Shown here: one piece after another, positions 9,701 to 16,571 of the stretch
How positions within the stretch are numbered: position 1 is the first letter of the stretch
How the letters are laid out: each line of letters starts with the position of its first letter
Assembly: GCA_963677175.2 (NCBI GenBank)
Contig: CAXXES010000004.1
Coordinates: 124,001-188,000 of the forward strand
Source of the DNA: Sunxiuqinia sp963677175
GTDB lineage: Bacteria > Bacteroidota > Bacteroidia > Bacteroidales > Prolixibacteraceae
Direction of reading: 5' to 3'
DNA length: 64,000 bases
Position numbers and translations under genes: made by a program
The notes under the pieces: model-generated
Told to the model about the DNA's origin: nothing
Databases searched by the model: none
Seen by the model: the letters and a program-made list of their open reading frames with translations, nothing else

Positions 9701-10022
9701 GGCTATCAAATACCCCGAAGAAAGCATTATCAACTCGTCAACGATTTCCACCCGCTACCTGAAGGATGGAGCTTTTCTTCGGCTAAATAACGCCACCCTA
9801 AGCTATAATTTCAATACCGGCTCAATGGGAATTGGTAATACGATCAAGGAGATGCGCTTGTCGTTTACCGGACAAAACCTGTTTGTGATTACCGATTATG
9901 ATGGCTTTGATCCGGAGGTGAACCAGGATCGTTCAATTGCCGGGATCCAGTCATTTGGAATCGATCTCAATGGGTATCCTAAAGCGAGGACATTTGTTGT
10001 TGGTTTAAACGTATCATTTTAA
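6747..10022 (+). CDS. SusC/RagA-family TonB-dependent outer-membrane transporter with STN domain
   Basis: A 1091-aa outer-membrane barrel importing glycan or peptide fragments. After a signal peptide (hydrophobic core around LTFLFSFLIFTSSW; an internal start at 6789 or 6813 would give a more usual length), an STN domain spans roughly residues 45-115 (VTVQELIQEIEDQTKFYFLY). A carboxypeptidase-D-like domain follows (ISGVVAGNDGKPIPGVAVVVKGT), then the plug (GEVVAIGYGTLKKSDLTGAV, DVLKDASATAIYGSRGANGV). The rest is beta barrel ending in F-V-V-G-L-N-V-S-F. The STN domain fits regulation through the FecR protein encoded just upstream. The SusD partner starts 12 bp after its stop. Confidence 0.96.
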   Translation: MKKSRLRYLLVRKGMNQKLKKMKLTFLFSFLIFTSSWANSFSQVAKLSLNLNKVTVQELIQEIEDQTKFYFLYQDEIFQKDQKVTIQVEDESLESILKQFAEQASIDVEVTDYQIILKKRGGVLNSLMQKQQKSISGVVAGNDGKPIPGVAVVVKGTGTGTITDNDGSFQLEIPTDAEALQFSFVGMKTLEVPVAGKVQFFVTMNEEAIGIGEVVAIGYGTLKKSDLTGAVTSVKSENFNKGVVNSPGQLLQGKVSGVNITSSSGAPGSGQRIIIRGQGSIRQGTGPLFVVDGFPLGLAGTGSGESPLNFINPQDIESIDVLKDASATAIYGSRGANGVILITTKSGQAGVSKMSITSNFGISKMARKIPVFSADEFRRQVVAVGGTLEDRGASTDWQEELTRTAITNDHNLTFQGGTDRLTYRASLGYLDQEGIVLNTGIKRYSGRVNATQKLLDGRLNVDFNLNVAIESGENANTGTLVSEMLDFNPTYPAYDENGNPAKYPDLMNPLIGAELFKDFRESRRIIVNIAPSFKIIEGLVYKLNFGYENTSSDADNQRTPSTDPFEQGRLDQYYTNGRNTLIENYLTYDLGLNDHRVTLLAGHSYQKTFDRWRHWSVDNFPDNGIDPRYNPGLGQEIDLVDNHPEGWALENELQSFFGRANYGYQGKYMVTATVRADGSSKFGENNKYGVFPSFAASWRISEEDFMEASRISNLKLRAGWGQTGNQEIPSKITQALYTTRISNQDSYPLDDSGSYPAGTTFVRLANPDIQWEVSTQTNIGLDFGLLDGALSGTVDYFHKESNNILLEVVPPDPIQPATTYWTNVKDMTITNKGLELALDYQHRNESGFSYALGGNVTFLDNVVENSPFTILTTGNAEGSGLTGATINGLINGHPIGSFYMKEFMGIGADGLSIFREPDVPDTDDRRVVGSALPDMMYNFYVNLNYKQFDLSVNFNGVSGNKIYDNTATNKFYKAKLANSLNTTDAAIKYPEESIINSSTISTRYLKDGAFLRLNNATLSYNFNTGSMGIGNTIKEMRLSFTGQNLFVITDYDGFDPEVNQDRSIAGIQSFGIDLNGYPKARTFVVGLNVSF

Positions 10023-10034
10023 TTAATCGAGAAA

Positions 10035-11741
10035 ATGAAGACTGAAATGAAAAATACAATAAAAATTGGCCTGTTGGCATTTTCCATGCTGTTTAGTTGG
10101 AGTTGCACCGACCTGGAAGAGAAGATTCTGGATGAGTCTTTAACGGGTGGGGCATTGGAAAGTGACCTGATAATAGGAAGAGTTGCCCCTGCGTATGGCA
10201 TGCTGCCGGAATTTTACAGGCATACACGATACTTTGCTGTTCAGGAGATTTCGGCTGATGAGGCCATCCTTCCATATCGCGGAGGAAGGGACTGGGGTGA
10301 CAATGGAATCTATATTGAATTGCATCAGCATACCTATACGCCGGTGCATAGCAATGTTCAGCAATGTTGGGACTATTTGACGGTTATGATTGCAAGGACT
10401 GTATCTGCAATGGATGTATTGGTTCCTTTGGCTGAGTCCAATTCTGAAGCCAAGGTATATTTAGCCGAAGTAAGAGGGCTTAGGGCCTTTTACAATATGA
10501 TCACGCTCGACCTGTGGGGAATAGCATTCCAGAAAGATACACCGGACGAACTCTCAAAAATCCTTCGCGGAAGCGATGCCGTGGACTATATCCAGTCAGA
10601 GTTTGAAGCAGTAGTTACTGATCTAAGAACCGATGTTGGCCCCGGACGGCTGACCAAAGGTGGAGCCTGGGCTTTACTGGCGCGCTTGCATCTGAATGCG
10701 GCTGTGTGGCGCGATCCGTATTCCACCAACTTCGATTTTACAACGGCCGATATGGATAAGGTGATTGAATACAGTAACCTGGTTATCAATTCGGGGCAAT
10801 ACGGATTGTCGCCCGAGTACTTCGCTAATTTTGATAACGACAACCACACCAACAACGAATTGGTTTTTGCTGTTGATCAGCGGCCGGATTTGAACGGGCA
10901 CAACCGGATGTCTTATTTCTCCATGTCGGATAACTTTTACGGAAACCCCGAATATCCACAAGCCAATGGGACCGATGGCGCCGCCATTACCTCTGATTTT
11001 TATCAGTCGTGGGTGCAGGCTTACGGCGATGTTGATCCGGCCGAAGCCGATGCCCGATTCTATTGGGAAAGAATGGTTATTCCGGCAGATTCGGCTATCG
11101 CTGCCGAAGACTTTGAAGTCAACCGGGGCATTTACCGGGGACTTCAGTATGGATTGCAAAACAATGGGCGCAGGCTGCCATTCATCCAAACGCCTGATGG
11201 CCGTTATAAAATTGGCAAGCTTCGCGATTGGAGACGGGCTGAGGTAAATGCCTATGTCGATTTTGAAGAAGTAATCAACTTTACCCCTGAAGGAAGCAAT
11301 TACAATACCGGATTCCGGGTTGAAAAGTACCAGTGGAGTAAAAAATCGGATAGCGGGCGGAACAAAGGCGAAGCTGATTTGGTCATTGTGCGCCTGGCCG
11401 ACTTGTACATGATGCGTGCGGAAGCCAAACTGCGTAAGGGAGACGCTCCCGGTGCACTGGCTGATGTTAACCTGGTGCGGGCTTCGCGGACGGCCCGGCC
11501 CGATGTGACACCTCCACCGCTTACCGAAATGACCGCCGATATCTTGTTCCGCGAGCGTGGTTTCGAATTTTACTGGGAACACCAGCGGCGTACCGATATG
11601 ATCCGGTTTGGGAAATACGAAAGCACCTGGACTGAGAAGACCAACTCGGATGTTCAACGGCGTCTTTTCCCAATTCCACAGTCTGCCATTGACGGTGCAT
11701 CAGATAAACCAGACTACCTTGTTCAAAATCCTGGCTATTAG
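10035..11741 (+). CDS. SusD/RagB-family surface lipoprotein
   Basis: The 568-aa lid lipoprotein of the SusCD pair captures substrate at the surface. The lipoprotein signal has its Cys at ~24 (FSMLFSWSC); an internal ATG at 10047 is an alternative start. TPR-like helices include EVRGLRAFYNMITLDLWG, LLARLHLNAAVW and IVRLADLYMMRAEAKLRKGDAPGALADVNLVRASR. The C-terminal LFRERGFEFYWEHQRRTDMIRFGKY and RRLFPIPQSAID match the SusD_RagB domain. No glycoside hydrolase or peptidase gene follows, so the substrate cannot be guessed from the neighbourhood. Confidence 0.96.
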   Translation: MKTEMKNTIKIGLLAFSMLFSWSCTDLEEKILDESLTGGALESDLIIGRVAPAYGMLPEFYRHTRYFAVQEISADEAILPYRGGRDWGDNGIYIELHQHTYTPVHSNVQQCWDYLTVMIARTVSAMDVLVPLAESNSEAKVYLAEVRGLRAFYNMITLDLWGIAFQKDTPDELSKILRGSDAVDYIQSEFEAVVTDLRTDVGPGRLTKGGAWALLARLHLNAAVWRDPYSTNFDFTTADMDKVIEYSNLVINSGQYGLSPEYFANFDNDNHTNNELVFAVDQRPDLNGHNRMSYFSMSDNFYGNPEYPQANGTDGAAITSDFYQSWVQAYGDVDPAEADARFYWERMVIPADSAIAAEDFEVNRGIYRGLQYGLQNNGRRLPFIQTPDGRYKIGKLRDWRRAEVNAYVDFEEVINFTPEGSNYNTGFRVEKYQWSKKSDSGRNKGEADLVIVRLADLYMMRAEAKLRKGDAPGALADVNLVRASRTARPDVTPPPLTEMTADILFRERGFEFYWEHQRRTDMIRFGKYESTWTEKTNSDVQRRLFPIPQSAIDGASDKPDYLVQNPGY

Positions 11742-11780
11742 ATTGGCCGGTCGGGTTGAACTGTTGTGCGTAAGAGTGAA

Positions 11781-11821
11781 AGAGAATCCGGGGATCTGTT
11801 CTTCCCGGATTCTCTTTTTTT
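11781..11821 (+). terminator. Rho-independent terminator after susD
   Basis: Arms AGAGAATCCGGGGA (11781-11794) and TCCCGGATTCTCT (11803-11815) form a strong GC-containing hairpin followed by a T tract to 11821. It closes the sigma-FecR-SusC-SusD transcription unit. Confidence 0.9.
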
Positions 11822-11960
11822 GATTGAATGCAGGATAAGTATAAAACACAATACCTACAATGCGTTGGTCCCGGAAAATCAGGGGAACGGCGAACTGGAA
11901 GACAATGCCTACCCAGGCGTTTTCAATCCCCAAAGCGGAAAACACACCTTGACATGCGCC

Positions 11961-12314
11961 ATGGAAGCCCAACTGCATTCCACCCGCCTGTTCAACGAAA
12001 ACTACTTTGCCTTGATTCAGACCATTGTTTTGGATTCCGTTCCCCGTTTCAACGAGCTTTTTCCGCTTTACGAAATGGAGCATGCCTGGTTGTCCCGAAC
12101 CGGTTCTTCCGGAATTTGGAACAGCGACGTCTTGCTTGCCGAAAGCTATCGCGATTTGACCCAATGGCATCTGAAGGAACTGGTCCGCTTGCGGTTTTTG
12201 CCCGCCGACTGGCCCGAAGACCTCAAGGAATTTTTGCTGAATTCGACCGGAAAAGACTTGTTAATCCATGGATTTCCGGATTGGTCAGGTTGCCGGCTTG
12301 CCAACCCAGGTTAG
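11961..12314 (+). CDS. Hypothetical protein, possibly a fragment
   Basis: I do not recognise this frame. From the ATG at 11961 it gives 117 aa beginning MEAQLHSTRLFNENYFALIQ, with plausible amino-acid composition and an aromatic, acidic middle (FNELFPLYEMEHAWLSRT). The frame is open upstream to a GTG at 11766, but that would place the susD terminator inside the coding sequence, so an upstream start is unlikely. The last residues are encoded by a short repeated motif (AACCTGGGTTAGAA-like, 12302-12335), so the original C-terminus may have been lost. Overlapping frames on both strands are also open, which lowers confidence. Confidence 0.35.
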   Translation: MEAQLHSTRLFNENYFALIQTIVLDSVPRFNELFPLYEMEHAWLSRTGSSGIWNSDVLLAESYRDLTQWHLKELVRLRFLPADWPEDLKEFLLNSTGKDLLIHGFPDWSGCRLANPG

Positions 12315-12460
12315 AACGCCTCCAACCTGGGTTAGAATGACGCTAACCTACTTTTTTGCGCCGCATCGCAAAACGTTTGTCATTCTCAATGCTTCTTTGT
12401 CCTTCATGCCAGACCTTTGAAAGTATAGGATGAGCCTTCAAGCAAGCGGGCTTGGTTGGC

Positions 12461-12605
12461 CTACGAGGCTTTGGCTTGGAAAAACAAGGGAAGGAAACAG
12501 CAATGGGACTGGCTAAGAAAACCCTGTTTGACGATCCTGTACTCAGGATCGGAGTTGGTTTTTGGGGAGTGACTGATCCGTAGTTTTCCAGCCAAAGCCT
12601 CGTAG
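12461..12605. repeat. Inverted repeat, MITE-like
   Basis: CTACGAGGCTTTGGCTTGG (from 12461) is repeated in inverted orientation ending at 12605 (CCAGCCAAAGCCTCGTAG). The arms are ~23 nt with one indel, and the spacer is ~100 bp. No transposase is encoded inside. Between 12605 and 12680 there are two further small hairpins (GTTCCTTTTT.../...AAAAGGAAC and GGGGCG.../...CGCCCC). The whole stretch 12315-12680 carries no gene I trust and looks like accumulated intergenic repeats. Confidence 0.5.
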
Positions 12606-12680
12606 GTCTTGATCTTTTTTGGTTCCTTTTTGGCATCAAGGCAAAAAAGGAACTGGGGCGTGGGGCAACGCCCCATTTTA

Positions 12681-12970
12681 GCAGTTGGAGCTTGCTGTTC
12701 AAATCCGCGGTTCGGAAACCGCGGCACCCAATTGGCATAGCCCGCCGGGAGATTCCGAATCAACAGACTGTGTCACAATAAAAAATTGTTGTATTTGAAT
12801 CAAAACAAATATTATATGGCTTACGAGTATGGTAACCGGGAACAAATTACTTTTTTGCCCGACTCAATCGAGAAGTATGTTTTAGAAGATGACCCAGTTA
12901 GGGCGTATGATGCTTTTATCGATGCCTTGGGGGCAAATTCGCTTGGTCTGTCGATAGAACCTGACAAAAC
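12681..12970. repeat. 290-bp direct repeat, copy 1 (with truncated IS left end)
   Basis: Nearly identical to 14226-14515 at a constant offset of 1545 bp, with only a few differences (for example at 12735 and within the T-run near 12858). It contains a palindrome CCGCGGTT/AACCGCGG near 12705-12725 and the left end plus first ~155 coding bases of the IS1182-family transposase. Homology stops abruptly at 12970. Confidence 0.88.
12764..12970 (+). mobile_element. Truncated IS1182-family element (left end only)
   Basis: Begins with the left terminal repeat CAGACTGTGTCACAAT and includes the transposase start at 12816 (MAYEYGNREQ). After about 52 codons, at ...GLSIEPDKT, the sequence departs from the intact copy at 14361-15794. 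The remaining frame runs to 13073 in unrelated sequence. It is a non-functional remnant; the complete copy is 1.5 kb downstream. Confidence 0.85.
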
Positions 12971-13106
12971 GAATGACCGAAGGTCAGGAGTCCTAAATCT
13001 TTATAATCTGTGTTTTATAAAAATTTGTGGCAGCATACTTTATTATGAGATAAAGTGCCCTCAAGAGGCTTGATTTTCGGCTGAGTGGTGTGTCGCGTTG
13101 CGATCC

Positions 13107-14105
13107 TTATTCAGTCAATTTCACAACAGTTCTTCCTTTTAGCTTTCCCTGAAGCATGAGGTCTATCTTTGACTTCAGGTCTTCGAGTTCAATTTCATTG
13201 CCGGTGTCTTCCAATTGTTTTGGTTTCCATTTGTCTGATAGCATTTCCCAGACCTTCGTCCTGTATTTCATGGGGTAGTTTTGAGAATCGATTCCGATGA
13301 GTGTCACGCCCCTCAGGATAAAGGGGAAAACGGTTAAATCAAGTTTGGGTGAAGCCACATTCCCGCAACAAGTTACAGCACCGTTTGCCTGGGTGGCTTT
13401 AATGATATTTTCAAGAATTACACCGCCAACGGTATCGATTGCTCCGGCAAACAGCGGTTTCAACAATGGTCTTTTATCAAAGTTTTCAATCTCACTACGC
13501 AATAATATTTCTTTTGCACCCAGCTGAGCCAGGTAGTCCTGCTCCGCTTCCTTTCCGGTGATGGCCACCACCGGGTATCCGAGTTTGCTCAAGATAGAAA
13601 CACTTAGTGCCCCAACTCCGCCGGTAGCTCCCGAAACTACGATCTTTCCATCTTCCGGCTTTATCAATTCGGTCAATCGTAAAACGGAAATGCCGGCTGT
13701 TAACCCGGCTGTTCCATAAATCATCGCCTCTTTCATGGTCATCATTTCGGGTAACTTAACGGCCCATGCCGAAGGTACCTTGATATATTCGGCAAAGCCA
13801 CCGTCCGTGTTCATTCCCAAATCATAGCTGGTCACGATGACTTTTTCTCCAGCTTTAAGCGTCCCGCTGGTCGACTCTTCTATGGTGCCAACCGCATCAA
13901 TACCTGGCGTGTGGGGATAATTTCGTGTCACTCCCCTGTTCCCTGAAGCCGACAAGGCATCTTTATAGTTCAATGAACTGTAATGGACTTTAACCAGAAT
14001 CTCGTTCTCGCCCAAACTGTCGAATTTCATCTCCTGAATGGAAGCAACAAAGTTCCCGTTTTCTTCTTCAACCCGAAATGCCTTAAATGTTTGATTTTTT
14101 TTCAT
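13107..14105 (-). CDS. YhdH/YhfP-family quinone oxidoreductase (MDR superfamily)
   Basis: A 332-aa medium-chain dehydrogenase/reductase of the YhdH (acryloyl-CoA reductase-like) group, likely NADPH-dependent and cytoplasmic. The start at 14105 (MKKNQTFKAFRVEEENG) fits the family; the frame is open 17 codons further up. Family motifs: VHYSSLNYKDALSASGN, PGIDAVGTI, VTSYDLGMNTDGGFAEY, and the nucleotide-binding VSGATGGVGALSVSILSKLGYPVVAITG. CCGNVASPKLDLTVFPFILRGVTLIGIDS is the conserved C-terminal block. No zinc ligands are seen, as expected. It is isolated between two IS1182 copies and may have travelled with them. Confidence 0.92.
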   Translation of the reverse strand: MKKNQTFKAFRVEEENGNFVASIQEMKFDSLGENEILVKVHYSSLNYKDALSASGNRGVTRNYPHTPGIDAVGTIEESTSGTLKAGEKVIVTSYDLGMNTDGGFAEYIKVPSAWAVKLPEMMTMKEAMIYGTAGLTAGISVLRLTELIKPEDGKIVVSGATGGVGALSVSILSKLGYPVVAITGKEAEQDYLAQLGAKEILLRSEIENFDKRPLLKPLFAGAIDTVGGVILENIIKATQANGAVTCCGNVASPKLDLTVFPFILRGVTLIGIDSQNYPMKYRTKVWEMLSDKWKPKQLEDTGNEIELEDLKSKIDLMLQGKLKGRTVVKLTE

Positions 14106-14225
14106 CTTTCGCTGTTTATTTCTGAACACTACCCAAAACAACAGTTGGCAGCCCATAACGTTTAATCAGCGTGATGCTTTTGTGTTGACAGACATCTCCG
14201 GCCTGTACTGTTTGAGCCAAGCTTT

Positions 14226-14515
14226 GCAGTTGGAGCTTGCTGTTCAAATCCGCGGTTCGGAAACCGCGGCACCCAATTGGCACAGCCCGCCGGGAGATTC
14301 CGAATCAACAGACTGTGTCACAATAAAAAATTGTTGTATTTGAATCAAAACAAATATTATATGGCTTACGAGTATGGTAACCGGGAACAAATTACTTTTT
14401 CGCCCGACTCAATCGAGAAGTATGTTTTAGAAGATGACCCAGTTAGGGCGTATGATGCTTTTATCGATGCCTTGGGGGCAAATTCGCTTGGTCTGTCGAT
14501 AGAACCTGACAAAAC
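14226..14515. repeat. 290-bp direct repeat, copy 2
   Basis: Second copy of the segment at 12681-12970. It runs from GCAGTTGGAGCTTGCTG through the CCGCGG palindrome and ~80 bp of flank into the IS left end. Because the non-IS flank is included, the duplication was not made by simple transposition. Confidence 0.88.
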
Positions 14516-15957
14516 AGGCAATTCCACCTACGACCCAGTTAGCATGCTTAAGATATTAATCTATGGTTACTCGTATGGTTGGCGTAGTTCGCGAAAACTG
14601 GAGCATGCCCTGCACCACAACCTGTCGTTTATCTGGTTGTCAGGAGGGTTGAAACCGGATTATAAAACCATCGCCAATTTCCGCAAGAACAACAAGCAGG
14701 TGTTAAAAAACGTGTTGAAGCGATGTGTGCGGATGTGCATTAGACTTGACCTGATAGAGGGCAATGTGTTGTTTTTTGACGGGAGTAAGATCAGGGCCAA
14801 TGCGGGGAATAGTCAGACCAAGAACAAGGAGACGCTGGAAAAATTGCTCAAACATACAGGCCAACGGATAGACCATTTATTGGAAAATTGCCAACAGGTT
14901 GATGATCAAGAACAGGACAGTTTTATCAAGATGAACAAGGAACTGCAAAGCAAAGAGAGACTTCATAAAAAGATTAGTGGCTTAATCGAAGAAATGAAGG
15001 AGGAAACGACCATTAATGGCACTGACCCGGAGAGTAAAATAATGAAAGGTCGACAGGGTTCCCATTCATCCTATAATGGACAAATCTCTGTTGATGACCT
15101 CCACGGACTAATTGTCTCGGTCGATACAGTAAACGATGTTATCGACAAAAACCAACTGGACAGCCAGGTTGAGCAGGCGGAAGAAAACATAGACAAGCCC
15201 TGTCAAACAATATGTGCCGATGCAGGGTATTCCAGTGTTGATGCATTGAAACCATTAGTTGACAGCGAAAGGACAGTGATTGTCCCCAATAATAAACAGG
15301 CGCAAAAAGAACCCGAAGCCCCAGGGCTTTTTGATAAAGAAAAGTTTAAGTATGATCCGCATAATGATAGTTATACCTGCCCGGAGGGCAAAACATTATA
15401 TCGTTCTTCCCAGGCAAAAGGAAGCAATAAAATCACCTATCGGATGACCAACTACCGGGACTGTCTGTCCTGTGCGTATTATGGGAAGTGTACCAGTGCA
15501 AAGAAAGGCCGGACGATCTACCGACTTGTCAATGAGGCTACCCAACAGCAGCTGGTTGAAACTTATGAGAAAGATACAAGCAAGCAGATATATAAACGAA
15601 GGAAAATGAAGGTTGAGCTCCCCTTTGGGCACATCAAACGTAACCTGGGAGTGGGTTCATTCTTACTCAGGGGGCTTGCCGGGATCAATGCCGAACTTAA
15701 CCTATTGGCAAGTTGCTTTAATATGGCCAGGTTAATCTCATTATTGGGAGGGGTAAAGCCAATGATACAGAAATTAGGCCAAATTAATGGGTGAAAAGGC
15801 CTAAAAAAACACCGAGACTGTGTCTGGCTACAAGCCAACCACTATAACCAACAAAAGGAAAATGATTCTAAAAATGAATGAACAATAAATAAAAGAAGAA
15901 CAGTACCATGATACTCAATGTAACGTGGTACTGAAAATCAAATTGTGACACAGTCTG
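14309..15957 (+). mobile_element. IS1182-family insertion sequence
   Basis: Inverted termini CAGACTGTGTCACAAT (14309-14324) and ATTGTGACACAGTCTG (15942-15957) enclose a single transposase gene. The total is ~1.65 kb, as usual for the family. A hairpin CAGTACCA/TGGTACTG (15901-15932) sits between the gene and the right end and may terminate transcription. I cannot read a convincing target duplication. The left flank is repeated at 12681 and the right flank is a tRNA fragment. Confidence 0.85.
14361..15794 (+). CDS. IS1182-family transposase
   Basis: A 477-aa DDE transposase. The start at 14361 (MAYEYGNREQITFSPDSIEKYV) is the family N-terminus; the open frame further up to 14277 crosses the terminal repeat and is not coding. 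DUF772-type N-terminal domain (KILIYGYSYGWRSSRKLEHAL, GLKPDYKTIANFRKNN), first catalytic Asp in FFDGSKIRANAG, second in ICADAGYSSVDAL, and the C-terminal DDE_6-like part with CxxC-type residues (DCLSCAYYGKCTSAKKG) and LPFGHIKRNLGVGSFLLRG. It appears intact and possibly active. Confidence 0.95.
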   Translation: MAYEYGNREQITFSPDSIEKYVLEDDPVRAYDAFIDALGANSLGLSIEPDKTGNSTYDPVSMLKILIYGYSYGWRSSRKLEHALHHNLSFIWLSGGLKPDYKTIANFRKNNKQVLKNVLKRCVRMCIRLDLIEGNVLFFDGSKIRANAGNSQTKNKETLEKLLKHTGQRIDHLLENCQQVDDQEQDSFIKMNKELQSKERLHKKISGLIEEMKEETTINGTDPESKIMKGRQGSHSSYNGQISVDDLHGLIVSVDTVNDVIDKNQLDSQVEQAEENIDKPCQTICADAGYSSVDALKPLVDSERTVIVPNNKQAQKEPEAPGLFDKEKFKYDPHNDSYTCPEGKTLYRSSQAKGSNKITYRMTNYRDCLSCAYYGKCTSAKKGRTIYRLVNEATQQQLVETYEKDTSKQIYKRRKMKVELPFGHIKRNLGVGSFLLRGLAGINAELNLLASCFNMARLISLLGGVKPMIQKLGQING

Positions 15958-15982
15958 CAAGTTCGGAATGACGCTCCATCTG

Positions 15983-16024
15983 CTGGGGGGCGAGGGGTCG
16001 CAAGTTCAAATCTTGTCATCCCGA
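15983..16024 (+). pseudogene. 3' half of a tRNA-Pro(GGG): attachment-site scar or broken tRNA
   Basis: From the anticodon loop (CTGGGGG) on, the sequence matches a tRNA-Pro 3' half: anticodon 3' arm GCGAG, variable GGGTC, T arm GCAAG-TTCAAAT-CTTGT with a good 5-bp stem, acceptor strand CATCCCG and discriminator A. The D arm and the 5' acceptor strand are not present. Only CGGAATG at 15964 would pair partly, and the total would be far too short. Such 3' halves are typical of integrase crossover sites. The IS right end lies 26 bp upstream. Confidence 0.55.
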
Positions 16025-16049
16025 CAAAATGACTAACAGTCAATTTCAA

Positions 16050-16086
16050 AAGCCTGTAAATCATACGATTTACAGGCTTTTTTATT
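16050..16086 (+). terminator. Rho-independent terminator after the tRNA-Pro remnant
   Basis: AAGCCTGTAAATC-ATAC-GATTTACAGGCTT followed by TTTTATTTTTT. It has a perfect 13-bp stem and a strong T tract, presumably the original terminator of the tRNA gene. The stretch 16087-16571 beyond it is AT-rich and shows no gene. Confidence 0.85.
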
Positions 16087-16427
16087 TTTTATTAATCAGT
16101 TCGATTTAGACAATTTCAGCAAAAATGAGACCTGTACAGTGAATTAAATGATTCATTAATTTTAGTTCACCAGATTAATTCAGACAGCTGCAAAACAGTG
16201 TATTGGATCAATCACTTTGAACCGCATTAGGTGTGTTTGAGTGGCCTTGTAAGAGTGGTTCACCACGATAGAATTCATTTTATTACAAACACTTAGTTGT
16301 GTTTAATTAGAAAACAAATAAAAGTATATAACTGAACGTTTGATTAGATCTCTCAATAATTAATTCTGGTTTTGGCCAAAAGGTTACCCCGTATTTTAAT
16401 TTTTTTTTTGAAAAAAATACCCTGTAG

Positions 16428-16483
16428 TTCTACTTTGACACATTCGAAAAATCTAACGCCATTCTTAATCTGTCAAAGTAGAA
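16428..16483. repeat. 13-bp perfect inverted repeat around a 30-bp spacer
   Basis: TTCTACTTTGACA (16428-16440) and TGTCAAAGTAGAA (16471-16483) form exact inverted arms. The location is ~90 bp downstream of the RND operon end. It could be a weak transcript-end hairpin, an operator or a MITE end; there is no T tract. Confidence 0.45.
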
Positions 16484-16571
16484 GTAGATAACTTGGGCAA
16501 TTAAAAATGGTGAGCTGTTTTAATTATTGACAGTGTTTTGGCTGAATCAAACTTATCCTTTGACCCATCAA

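Noticed and set aside
11828..12340. 170-aa plus-strand frame overlapping the hypothetical gene at 11961
   Set aside because: Arg/Pro-rich composition looks like an out-of-frame reading; the 11961 frame has more protein-like composition, although neither is certain.
12343..12738. 131-aa minus-strand open frame in the repeat-rich region before the first IS copy
   Set aside because: It translates across the inverted repeat and palindromes, giving Pro/Lys/Arg-rich sequence typical of spurious frames over repeats.
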